Shown here one piece after another: positions 42,133 through 50,166 of a DNA stretch of 64,000 nucleotides. Each line of letters starts with the position of its first letter. Position 1 is the stretch's first letter. Origin of the DNA: Thiothrix subterranea (GTDB lineage: Bacteria; Pseudomonadota; Gammaproteobacteria; Thiotrichales; Thiotrichaceae); contig NZ_CP133217.1 of assembly GCF_030930995.1 (NCBI RefSeq), positions 2,036,001 to 2,100,000 on the forward strand, in the 5' to 3' direction. The translations under genes were made by a program, and so were the position numbers. The notes beneath the pieces are model-generated. The model had not been told where the DNA came from and made no database searches. It was given only the letters and a program-made list of their open reading frames with translations.

Positions 42133-42541
42133 GTCAAAATAGTGACGAAAAAGTGAGATGGAAAGAAATTAGCCCTCAATATGCTCATGATTATTTTGGT
42201 GCTTGGGCTTTCACAATTAAAGACGGACATCGACCTGCGTTGGGCATTCAGTCACGGGAGTTTATGGATAAAGAAAAGACGGAGGAGCTGCGTGTGCAGT
42301 GGGAACATGAAAACCCACGATATAGAGAACTTGAAAAAATACGAAATGATGCGAAAGCGTTTTACAGAAAACAGAAAAAATCCATCTCAGAGCATCCTGT
42401 TAATGCGGAATGGGAACGCCTCAAGAAAGAATGGACTGAAAAAGCATACAAATATTCGGCGATAAGTATTTCAACGCCACTTGTCTTTGATTTCCATGAG
42501 GGCGATGTCTTTTGGAATGGGAAAATGTGCGTACAAGTTGT
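42129..42541 (+). pseudogene. Disrupted hypothetical gene, 5' part
   Basis: The first 137 or so codons of a gene cut by an insertion sequence immediately after codons for MCVQV. Joined to the part at 44871-45054 it restores one continuous frame of 198 residues, with one copy of the 9-bp target duplication removed. The protein is polar and helical (ENPRYRELEKIRNDAKAFYRKQKK), with no recognised family. The present reading frame continues a few residues into the IS and stops at 42602. Start ATG at 42129 overlaps the BRCT gene stop. Confidence 0.85.
42533..42541. repeat. Target site duplication, left copy (ACAAGTTGT)
   Basis: Nine-base direct repeat of 44862-44870, immediately outside the IS terminal sequence CAGCAATTCTC. 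The two copies bracket the whole two-copy IS structure. Confidence 0.9.
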
Positions 42542-43396
42542 CAGCAATTCTCATTTTGCCCCTCACCCAATAAAATGGCGTAAACTAGACCTATCCCATT
42601 GAGATCTGTTCCGGGAGGTGAAGTCAATGAGCTACCCAACCGTTACTGCTGCTGCGCTAACCGCACCGCTCACGTTTGCGGGTATCGTGGAGCAATTGCG
42701 CGATACATTCCGCGCCTTCCCCGACTGCCGCAAACCCGGCAATAATACCCGCTATACCTTGGAGGATGCGGGTTTGAGTGCCTTTTCGGTGTTTTTCATG
42801 CAGTGTGCGTCCTTTCTGGAATACCAGCGGCGCATGGTGGAGAACCAAGAGCGGAGTAATGCACAGACGTTGTTCGGTGTTCATGCCATTCCCTGCGACA
42901 ATCAAATACGCCATTTGCTGGATAGCGTGCCGCCGTCAGCCGTTGCGCCTGCTTACCGTTATCTTTTCAATGGGTTGCAACAGAATGGTTATTTGGATAC
43001 GTGGCGGGTGCATGACTACGGTTATTTGTTGGCACTGGATGGGACACAGCATTTTGCGTCATCCCACATCCATTGTGAGCAGTGTTTGACGAAGACGCAT
43101 CACAACGGGACAGTCACCTACTCACACCAAGTGCTGACCCCGGTTTTAACCGCACCCGATAAACCGCAGGTGATCCCGTTACCGCCAGAGTTCATCAGCC
43201 GCCAAGATGGGCAAACCAAGCAAGATTGTGAAATCAACGCCGCTAAACGCTGGCTGGCTCAGTGGGGCGCGGATTACATCCCGCTGGGCATCACGTTTCT
43301 GGGGGATGATTTGTATTGTCACCAGCCCTTTTGCCAAGCCGTCCTGGACGCTGGCGCACAGTTCATTTTCAACTGCAAACCCACTTCCCACACGAC
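42542..43396 (+). mobile_element. Truncated IS copy (left end and 5' part of transposase)
   Basis: Begins with the terminal sequence CAGCAATTCTCATTTT and continues nearly identically to the inverted complete copy at 43397-44861, ending abruptly after CACACGAC where the right end of the other copy starts. The 3' half and right end of this copy are missing. Only about two base differences were spotted in the shared part. Confidence 0.9.
42627..43396 (+). pseudogene. Truncated DDE transposase
   Basis: About 257 codons identical to the complete transposase at 43406-44776 except one substitution (VPPSAVAP versus VPPAAVAP). It retains the first two acidic residues (LALDGTQHF and FLGDDLYC) but lacks the third catalytic glutamate, so it cannot be active alone. 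The frame then runs briefly into the other copy. GGGAGGTG precedes the ATG. Confidence 0.9.
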
Positions 43397-44861
43397 CAGC
43401 AATTCTCATTTTACCACCCACTGCTCAATCTCATCCGCATGATGCCGCCGCTCTAAGCCGACGAGCATAAAATCCAGCAGAGCCGTCCAACTTTTGAAGC
43501 ACAAAAAGGTCGTGAGCGTATTGATGTCATCGAACAAACGTTCGCGTGACCCCACTTTCTGAAGTAAAGTTCGGAAACGCTCATCCATCAAGTCAATCAC
43601 GGTATGGACGAGATAAGCCAATAACACTAATGCGGCCAACAAGTTGGCGAGGTGTTGCTGCCCATGCCCGAAGTTGTGTTCAAAGTGGTAGCCTTTGGTT
43701 TTCAGGGTATTGTTGTTTTCGTTCTCAATCTTCCAGCGACACCTCCCAGCCTTCACAAGATCGACGACCTTGCCGGTGGTGATAGGGTGAGAGGTGGCGA
43801 AATCGTTATGGTATAAGCAATTACCATCATCACGCACACTCGTGAGGCTGAACCAGTTGACACGCAGGGCATCGTCTCCATCACGTAAGGGCATCTGCGT
43901 CGCAAAACGGTAGGTATCCGTGACAGAATGCTTTCCCATCCGCCGCTGTACAAGATGGGTACGTATCGCGCCGATTTTCTCTAGCCCTTCCAACTCTTCA
44001 TATAAGGTCGTGTGGGAAGTGGGTTTGCAGTTGAAAATGAACTGTGCGCCAGCGTCCAGGACGGCTTGGCAAAAGGGCTGGTGACAATACAAATCATCCC
44101 CCAGAAACGTGATGCCCAGCGGGATGTAATCCGCGCCCCACTGAGCCAGCCAGCGTTTAGCGGCGTTGATTTCACAATCTTGCTTGGTTTGCCCATCTTG
44201 GCGGCTGATGAACTCTGGCGGTAACGGGATCACCTGCGGTTTATCGGGTGCGGTTAAAACCGGGGTCAGCACTTGGTGTGAGTAGGTGACTGTCCCGTTG
44301 TGATGCGTCTTCGTCAAACACTGCTCACAATGGATGTGGGATGACGCAAAATGCTGTGTCCCATCCAGTGCCAACAAATAACCGTAGTCATGCACCCGCC
44401 ACGTATCCAAATAACCATTCTGTTGCAACCCATTGAAAAGATAACGGTAAGCAGGCGCAACGGCTGCCGGCGGCACGCTATCCAGCAAATGGCGAATTTG
44501 ATTGTCGCAGGGAATGGCATGAACACCGAACAACGTCTGTGCATTACTCCGCTCTTGGTTCTCCACCATGCGCCGCTGGTATTCCAGAAAGGACGCACAC
44601 TGCATGAAAAACACCGAAAAGGCACTCAAACCCGCATCCTCCAAGGTATAGCGGGTATTATTGCCGGGTTTGCGGCAGTCGGGGAAGGCGCGGAATGTAT
44701 CGCGCAATTGCTCCACGATACCCGCAAACGTGAGCGGTGCGGTTAGCGCAGCAGCAGTAACGGTTGGGTAGCTCATTGACTTCACCTCCCGGAACAGATC
44801 TCAATGGGATAGGTCTAGTTTACGCCATTTTATTGGGTGAGGGGCAAAATGAGAATTGCTG
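43397..44861 (-). mobile_element. Complete insertion sequence, 1465 bp
   Basis: Both ends read CAGCAATTCTCATTTT towards the inside (16 identical bases), then diverge (TACCACCC at the transposase 3' side, GCCCCTCA at the 5' side). One transposase gene fills it. The outer end at 44861 is followed by the 9-bp target duplication; the inner end at 43397 abuts the truncated copy. The type of ends and the 9-bp duplication fit the IS4-like/ISNCY group of DDE elements; a precise family name needs a database. Confidence 0.92.
43406..44776 (-). CDS. IS transposase, DDE type, complete
   Basis: 456 residues. DDE-type residues are visible as LALDGTQHF (first aspartate), FLGDDLYCHQ (second) and the glutamate in RWKIENENNNTLKTKGYHFE, which resembles the Y-REK type box of IS4-superfamily enzymes. 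The following EHNFGHGQQHLANLLAALVLLAYL is typical of the group. The ATG at 44776 is preceded by GGGAGGTG. The frame is intact, so the element may be active. Confidence 0.9.
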   Translation of the reverse strand: MSYPTVTAAALTAPLTFAGIVEQLRDTFRAFPDCRKPGNNTRYTLEDAGLSAFSVFFMQCASFLEYQRRMVENQERSNAQTLFGVHAIPCDNQIRHLLDSVPPAAVAPAYRYLFNGLQQNGYLDTWRVHDYGYLLALDGTQHFASSHIHCEQCLTKTHHNGTVTYSHQVLTPVLTAPDKPQVIPLPPEFISRQDGQTKQDCEINAAKRWLAQWGADYIPLGITFLGDDLYCHQPFCQAVLDAGAQFIFNCKPTSHTTLYEELEGLEKIGAIRTHLVQRRMGKHSVTDTYRFATQMPLRDGDDALRVNWFSLTSVRDDGNCLYHNDFATSHPITTGKVVDLVKAGRCRWKIENENNNTLKTKGYHFEHNFGHGQQHLANLLAALVLLAYLVHTVIDLMDERFRTLLQKVGSRERLFDDINTLTTFLCFKSWTALLDFMLVGLERRHHADEIEQWVVK

Positions 44862-44870
44862 ACAAGTTGT
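44862..44870. repeat. Target site duplication, right copy (ACAAGTTGT)
   Basis: Matches 42533-42541 exactly and follows the outer end of the complete IS. Confidence 0.9.
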
Positions 44871-45054
44871 GTCACCGTATGCTCCATTAGAGGTAAAGTT
44901 TCACAATGGACAAGGAAAGGTCATTGGCTATCATCTGACGGAGAAAAATTTTGCAGATTGGCTGAGAACAGGTCAACGCCCTCCAGATCAACATATAATA
45001 GACAAAAATCAGAGCAAAAGTGCTATAGCTCAGTACCATGAGTATACCCAGTAA
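44871..45054 (+). pseudogene. Disrupted hypothetical gene, 3' part
   Basis: Continues the frame broken at 42541: after the joined VQV the reading is VSPYAPLEVKFHNGQG, then KVIGYHLTEKNFADWLRTG and a stop at 45052-45054. It gives the missing 61 or so residues. A GTG at 44869 could in principle restart translation, but there is no convincing RBS. Confidence 0.8.
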
Positions 45055-45071
45055 GTACCATCAACAGCCCC

Positions 45072-46619
45072 TTAAATGGGGCTATTCTCCACCACCCAAT
45101 CATCCACACTCTTCAGCTCACTGCTGAAATTAATCCCTACCAACACCTTCGGACGCGGATCATCCCTAAATGCCCCAGCGTAATCGCGCTCTTTAATCTG
45201 CACCATTGCCGCCTGTGCCGTCTTATCCAGCTTGAACTCCAAAATATAGATATGCGTCGCCGTCTTCACCACGCAATCCACCCGCCTGTTGCTTTCATTG
45301 ACTTCTGCTTCGCTGTACTGCCCCAGATAGAAAAACGTCAAGTAAATCAAACTGTGGTAATACGCCTCACGGTCTTGTAAGAAAATCTGATATGGAATTT
45401 TCTTGAATACCGTTTTGATGATTTCAATCACCTCAGGCAAATCATTATCGTCAAAGGCTTCACTCAGATGTACCACCATCGGCGTTGTTTTTGCAGGTTC
45501 AACATGCGCCCATTCCGCCATCAAAAACATCATCATTGACGCACGTACTTCACGGTTAGGGTAATCCAACCAATACATGCCACGTTTATCTTGGTCTTTT
45601 AGGGTCAAATAGCCTGTCTGGAACATCACGGGGACAAGCTCCAATTCTTCAAGATCGTAATTGCCCAAAGCCAATTCATCTACCCGCAACTTATCCAGAC
45701 GATACACTTTCTTGCGGCGCATCAACTTCGGCAAAAACGTCGGTGTGCCCGATTCAAACCAGAAATTGCGGAATGCCTGCGCCTGAAAAAAGCTCAAGAT
45801 CGAATACGGATTGTAAACGCGGGTACGTAAATCCCAACTGTAACCGTTATACCATTCACGGATTTTTTCCTGCAACGCCTCACGGGTTAAGCCAAGATAG
45901 CTTTCCGTTTCCGGCATATAGGGTGTGAAATAGTGCTCCAATTCCGCTTGTGTATACCCCAATAGCGTGCTGGCACTGCGGTCAAACGTCAGGTCAAACA
46001 GGTTATTCAAATCCGAAAAAATCGACACGCGGCTGAACTTCGACACGCCGGTAATCAGCAAAAACTCCAAATACGGGTCACTGTCTTTCAGCACCGAATA
46101 GAAGGCTTTCATGGTCTGTTGATTGGCTTTGGCTTGCGGAATGTCATCGAGGTAGTCAATCAACGGCTTATCATATTCGTCGATCAGCAACACCACATTG
46201 CCCTGTTGTTTGGCGAGTTTTTCCAGCAGTTCCGCAAACACGTTTTTCAGCGTTGTACTCACCAAAGTGAGACCATGTTGCGCTGCAATCGCCTCCAGCG
46301 TTTGTTGTAATGCCGTTTCTAAACCCAATCCCTGATAGTCGAGTTTGTTGATAGATAGGTGAATGACAGGGTGAGTCTTGCTCCAATCCCACTGATCCGC
46401 GATCCACAGCCCATCAAACAACGCACGATTGCCTTGGTAGATTTCTTTGATGGTGGAAAGCAGCAACGATTTACCGAAACGTCGCGGACGCGATAGGAAA
46501 AAATAGCCTGCTTTGCCCGTCAGCAAATTATGGATAGCTTGTGTTTTGTCTACATACAAGTAGTTATCTTGACGCAACTTGTCAAAAGTTTGGATACCAA
46601 CAGGGAGGCTTTGTAGCAT
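45072..46619 (-). CDS. AAA-ATPase-like / PD-(D/E)XK nuclease-like protein
   Basis: 515 residues. The N-terminal half has VGIQTFDKLRQDNYLYVDKT, a P-loop variant SRPRRFGKSLLLS (about residues 43-55) and LLIDEYDKPL as Walker B, which is the AAA-ATPase_like family (PF09820). The C-terminal part ends with a nuclease-like core including NRRVDCVVKTATHIYILEFKLD, matching the D and E-x-K of PDDEXK_9. Such two-domain proteins are multi-copy in many genomes and their role is unknown; a mobile or defence-related function is often suggested. No partner gene is adjacent. Confidence 0.85.
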   Translation of the reverse strand: MLQSLPVGIQTFDKLRQDNYLYVDKTQAIHNLLTGKAGYFFLSRPRRFGKSLLLSTIKEIYQGNRALFDGLWIADQWDWSKTHPVIHLSINKLDYQGLGLETALQQTLEAIAAQHGLTLVSTTLKNVFAELLEKLAKQQGNVVLLIDEYDKPLIDYLDDIPQAKANQQTMKAFYSVLKDSDPYLEFLLITGVSKFSRVSIFSDLNNLFDLTFDRSASTLLGYTQAELEHYFTPYMPETESYLGLTREALQEKIREWYNGYSWDLRTRVYNPYSILSFFQAQAFRNFWFESGTPTFLPKLMRRKKVYRLDKLRVDELALGNYDLEELELVPVMFQTGYLTLKDQDKRGMYWLDYPNREVRASMMMFLMAEWAHVEPAKTTPMVVHLSEAFDDNDLPEVIEIIKTVFKKIPYQIFLQDREAYYHSLIYLTFFYLGQYSEAEVNESNRRVDCVVKTATHIYILEFKLDKTAQAAMVQIKERDYAGAFRDDPRPKVLVGINFSSELKSVDDWVVENSPI

Positions 46620-46678
46620 GGCAGTAGTCTACGTAAACAATCACTTGATAAGAATAGCAGAAGCACCTAGAAATGTGC

Positions 46679-47401
46679 TTAAAGGCTTTCTGTGATGGTT
46701 CTCTCTGTCTTTGCCAGCCCATGATCAGCCGCCAGCAGGTCTATCCCATCCATAATTTTCCCTTGGTTCTTTACCTGCAAGGCTGCAAAACATTCCCGCC
46801 GGTAGTTGACGCTACCCTGAAAATGCGTCAATGCCTTGATTAACGGCGTGATGACAGGGTAAGCATCTTCCGCTTTTTCAATGGCTGCCAGAGGAATGGT
46901 TGCCTGCAAACGCAGCATGGCAAGGTCAATCAGGTCGCGTGATTTCACGGCTGCATCAGGCCAACGGTCAGCATTGGAGAGCAGTTTTTCAGTGCAACTG
47001 TCAGCAAAGCTCAGACAGGGAACCGAACACCAGTCATAGTGTGCAGGTGTTTCCAGCTTTATTCGACCTTCAGCGACAATCTCAAATTTGATCAACGTTG
47101 CTTCGACTTGAACGGCAAAACGTACACCGTACTGATCTGCTTTGAATTCTCTTGGCAGGTTTATGCTGGAAGTATCTTTGAACAGCGCATCATAACCACG
47201 GTCGGCAAGGTCAGAACGTAGTTTTCGGTAGCCTTCCCCCACGGGGCAGATGAAGTCGATGTCTTTACTCCACCGGTATTCGCCGTATAGCAGGGCAAGC
47301 AGCGTGCCGCCGCCGAAACAGGCATTGATTGCGCGGAAGAAATCACTATCCAGCGCGTTGAGTATGGTCAGGATTTTGCTGTGGTGATCAAGTTCAAACA
47401 T
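46679..47401 (-). CDS. Nucleotidyltransferase-fold protein, AbiEii-like
   Basis: A 240-residue protein with a nucleotidyltransferase signature: FGGGTLLALLYGEYRWSKDIDFI provides the GG and D-x-D core. The remaining part is helical, as in AbiEii-type toxins that modify tRNA or nucleotides. It overlaps by eight bases a 75-residue gene just upstream, so the two form a unit. The residues after the core diverge from AbiEii, so the subfamily is uncertain. Confidence 0.75.
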   Translation of the reverse strand: MFELDHHSKILTILNALDSDFFRAINACFGGGTLLALLYGEYRWSKDIDFICPVGEGYRKLRSDLADRGYDALFKDTSSINLPREFKADQYGVRFAVQVEATLIKFEIVAEGRIKLETPAHYDWCSVPCLSFADSCTEKLLSNADRWPDAAVKSRDLIDLAMLRLQATIPLAAIEKAEDAYPVITPLIKALTHFQGSVNYRRECFAALQVKNQGKIMDGIDLLAADHGLAKTERTITESL

Positions 47402-47621
47402 CGTTAAGCAGCCATGAGTGTTTGGCGCTTGCCAACGCTTTTAAAAAAGCCAATTCCTCACCTTCCAAATCAGCCAGTACACCCCGGTAATTCCAGCCGC
47501 GCTCATACAGGTCGAGCATTTCATCGGTATCTAAACTGGTCACGTCGTCTCTTTGCCAGCAGATCGCTTGTAAAAAGGGCAAATGCGCGGGTGTTGCTGG
47601 CATATTGTTTATCGCTTGCAT
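47394..47621 (-). CDS. Small partner of the nucleotidyltransferase, putative antitoxin
   Basis: 75 residues, preceded by GGAGG and overlapping the nucleotidyltransferase start. Features are LPFLQAICWQRDDVTSLDTDEMLDLYERG and VLADLEGEELAFLKALA; it is acidic and helical, as expected for an antitoxin. No known antitoxin fold is recognised. Coupling to the toxin-like gene is the main support for the role. Confidence 0.65.
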   Translation of the reverse strand: MQAINNMPATPAHLPFLQAICWQRDDVTSLDTDEMLDLYERGWNYRGVLADLEGEELAFLKALASAKHSWLLNDV

Positions 47622-47722
47622 GACAAACCTCCGGTGTTACGGACATTGATGAGTATATCAGGGCAACTTCACGCTTCCGGCAATAAAAGATGCCAAACAA
47701 GTAAAATTTTTTGAAATTTTGC

Positions 47723-47751
47723 TTGACCGACTCTGAACAAGTTAGCATAAT
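47723..47751 (+). promoter_or_regulatory. Sigma-70 promoter of tRNA-Arg
   Basis: TTGACC at 47723-47728 and CATAAT at 47746-47751, spacer 17 bases. Start of transcription would fall about ten bases before the tRNA at 47768. Confidence 0.8.
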
Positions 47752-47767
47752 GCGCACCTCTTCCAGC

Positions 47768-47844
47768 GCATCTGTAGCTCAGTTGGATAGAGTACCTGGC
47801 TACGAACCAGGTGGTCGGAGGTTCGAATCCTTCCAGATGCGCCA
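47768..47844 (+). tRNA. tRNA-Arg (ACG)
   Basis: 77 nt with encoded CCA. Acceptor GCATCTG pairs with CAGATGC, discriminator G, anticodon loop CTACGAA in stem CCTGG/CCAGG, T loop TTCGAAT. The A34 would be deaminated to inosine to read CGU, CGC and CGA. Confidence 0.96.
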
Positions 47845-47854
47845 TCTCATTTAA

Positions 47855-47882
47855 AAAGGCTGACTTAACGTCAGCCTTTTTT
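47855..47882. terminator. Bidirectional intrinsic terminator
   Basis: Stem AAAGGCTGAC / GTCAGCCTTT with loop TTAAC, then a T-run on the plus strand and a T-rich end on the minus strand. It lies between tRNA-Arg and the convergent ABC transporter and probably ends both. Confidence 0.88.
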
Positions 47883-47884
47883 CG

Positions 47885-49630
47885 TTACAGGAACTCCCCA
47901 CTTTGGTGTTGCCACATTTCGTGGTATTTGCCGCGCAATGCCAGCAATTCGCTGTGCGTGCCTTGTTCGATAATCTCGCCATTTTCCAACACAATGATTC
48001 TGTCCATGCGCAGAATGGTTGCCAGCCGGTGCGCAATCACAATCGCGGTTTTTCGCTCGATCAGCTCGAAAATAGCGATCTGAATTTGCTGTTCGGTGAG
48101 TGAATCCAAGGCGCTGGTGGCTTCATCGAGTACCACAATCGGCGCATCTTCCAGAAAAGCGCGGGCAATCGCGATGCGTTGCTTTTCACCGCCGGACAGT
48201 TTCACGCCACGTTCGCCCACCAGCGTGTCAAAGCCTTGCGGCAGTTTGTCGATGAAATCCAAGGCACGGGCTTTGCGGGCAACTTCACGCAACGCCTCAT
48301 CGGAGATGTCTTTCCCCAGTGCAATATTGTCGCGGATACTGCGGTGAAACAGATCCGGTTGTTGCGGCACCAATGAAATTTGTGCGCGTAAAGACGCCAG
48401 TGAAAACGCAATAGCATCCACCCCATCAAACAAAATTCTGCCTTGCTGCGGGTCGACAAAGCGAAACAGCAATTTGGTCAGTGAGGTTTTGCCTGAGCCA
48501 GAATGCCCCACCAACGCCACTTTTTCACCGGGTTGGATGTGCAGGTTGAAACCGTTAAACAAGCCGATTTGCTTATCCGCTTTGCCATACGCAAACCCCA
48601 GTTGCTCAAACCGAATGTCACCTTGCGTAATGGTGTGGGTTGGCATATCCGCATGATCGTCTTCCAAATCGGTTTGCCGGAAAACGTCTGCCATTTCACG
48701 CGCATCCGCCAATACGCTGAAAAAGCGCCGGAAATTCATCCCAAAATCCCACAAATGTTTGATCAGGATGAGCAGCACGGTTTGGAACAATACAAATTCA
48801 CCGATCTCAAATGCGCCGTTCTGCCATTCGCCGATCATCCAATAAATCAGCAGCAATTCGATGCTGAACACCAAGATGCCTTGTACGGCAAACGAGACAA
48901 AGGTCAATAGCCACGCGATATTGCGCACCCGATAGGATTCATCCGCCAGTGCGCCGATATTGGCACGTTCGTGCTGTTCCAGTGCAAAGCTTTTGACAAT
49001 GGCAATATTGCTAATGCCATCGGCATACGCGCCGCCGAGTTTGGAATCCATCGCCGCGACGCGCAGGTCGAATTTCAGTTTCCAAATCAGAAAGCCACCA
49101 CTCCAGCCCAAAAAGATGGCAACCCATATCAGAAAGTACAGCGCAAATGTCGGTTGTTGTTGGTAAAAAATAATGAAGGCGAGGGTGATTTGCAGCAAAT
49201 TGCCGTAAAACTGAAAAATCATCCAGTCGATAATGGTTTCAAATGCTTTGATGAAACGGTTGGCTTGCTTGACCAAACTGCCTGCAAAATTGTTCTCGAA
49301 AAAATGGGTGCGTTGTTTTACCAGTACATCAAAACAGCGTTTATCGAGTTTGTTTAAGCCCCAGCTTTGGAACATGATCATGCCCAGTTCCAGCGCTCGC
49401 CAACTCAGCCAAATGACGCCGTAAGTCATGGCAATGTAGCTCAGATTTTGCAGCAGTGTGTGATGCGTATCCGCCGTGAAGGTTTTGGACAAGCCATTGG
49501 CAATTTCTTTGTAATACAGCGGTACTAACAGCTCCAGCCCCGCGCCGCCGGTAATGCCGATCATAACGACGACAAACCAGCCCCATTTCTGGCGGATGAT
49601 TGCGCCATATTCACGAAAAATAATATCCAT
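47885..49630 (-). CDS. ABC transporter, fused permease and ATPase
   Basis: 581 residues, half-transporter of the MsbA/exporter type. Six transmembrane helices span about residues 1-320. The nucleotide-binding domain has Walker A GHSGSGKTS, signature LSGGEKQRIAIARAF and Walker B IVVLDEATSALD with the H-loop in IVIAHRLATI. It would work as a dimer. The substrate is not deducible. The 141-residue gene upstream is three bases away, so both are probably co-transcribed. Confidence 0.9.
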   Translation of the reverse strand: MDIIFREYGAIIRQKWGWFVVVMIGITGGAGLELLVPLYYKEIANGLSKTFTADTHHTLLQNLSYIAMTYGVIWLSWRALELGMIMFQSWGLNKLDKRCFDVLVKQRTHFFENNFAGSLVKQANRFIKAFETIIDWMIFQFYGNLLQITLAFIIFYQQQPTFALYFLIWVAIFLGWSGGFLIWKLKFDLRVAAMDSKLGGAYADGISNIAIVKSFALEQHERANIGALADESYRVRNIAWLLTFVSFAVQGILVFSIELLLIYWMIGEWQNGAFEIGEFVLFQTVLLILIKHLWDFGMNFRRFFSVLADAREMADVFRQTDLEDDHADMPTHTITQGDIRFEQLGFAYGKADKQIGLFNGFNLHIQPGEKVALVGHSGSGKTSLTKLLFRFVDPQQGRILFDGVDAIAFSLASLRAQISLVPQQPDLFHRSIRDNIALGKDISDEALREVARKARALDFIDKLPQGFDTLVGERGVKLSGGEKQRIAIARAFLEDAPIVVLDEATSALDSLTEQQIQIAIFELIERKTAIVIAHRLATILRMDRIIVLENGEIIEQGTHSELLALRGKYHEMWQHQSGEFL

Positions 49631-49633
49631 GTT

Positions 49634-50059
49634 CTAACAGTCCCTTGTTGCTGCGGCTCTGGCGCGGGCTTCGATTTCGTAAGGGTTATCCCAATAGAAG
49701 CTGCCGCCGCGTTGTTGCGCCCGTACCCCAGCGATAAAATACACGAAGGGGAATAAGCAACCCCAGCGCTCGAATTGTTCCACATGCACCCGTTCATGCA
49801 CCCGACTATTACGCAAGTGTTGGGGGGATACGCCTGCGACACAATGCCCGACAGTAATGGCATTGACCGCACCGAGAAAGGGAATGCCTCGCGCCAACCA
49901 ACGCCCGACCCAACCGCCCCAAATTTCCAAAACACCGGTGTGCAGGGCGTAACCGCCACCTGTCCATTTTGCCAGTAACGCTAACGGTAAACACCAAAGG
50001 GTAATGGGGGCGACCCATAAATACCGGAGTAATTGTTGCCAATCGCTTATCGTGTGCAC
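49634..50059 (-). CDS. Hypothetical protein with HERVH motif
   Basis: 141 residues. The first 40 or so include a hydrophobic helix (LRYLWVAPITLWCLPLALLA). The core carries VHERVHVEQFERWGCLFPF, where the H-E-x-x-H arrangement could bind a metal, and the C-terminus has FYWDNPYEIEARARAAA, reminiscent of proteins of unknown function found widely in proteobacteria. Zincin-like activity is possible but unproven. It is upstream of and coupled to the ABC transporter. Confidence 0.7.
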   Translation of the reverse strand: MHTISDWQQLLRYLWVAPITLWCLPLALLAKWTGGGYALHTGVLEIWGGWVGRWLARGIPFLGAVNAITVGHCVAGVSPQHLRNSRVHERVHVEQFERWGCLFPFVYFIAGVRAQQRGGSFYWDNPYEIEARARAAATRDC

Positions 50060-50166
50060 GTATTCGCTCGCTTAAAATTTGGATAAGAATTGAACTGACA
50101 CTGTGTCTATAAGGTCAGAAACCCGTATACTTGGCTAAAACAACTGAACAAATTGTAGGGGATTCC

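Noticed and set aside
42603-44861. A composite transposon with cargo
   Set aside because: There is no gene between the two IS copies; they abut directly and one is truncated, so it is a nested insertion with deletion, not a cargo-bearing transposon.
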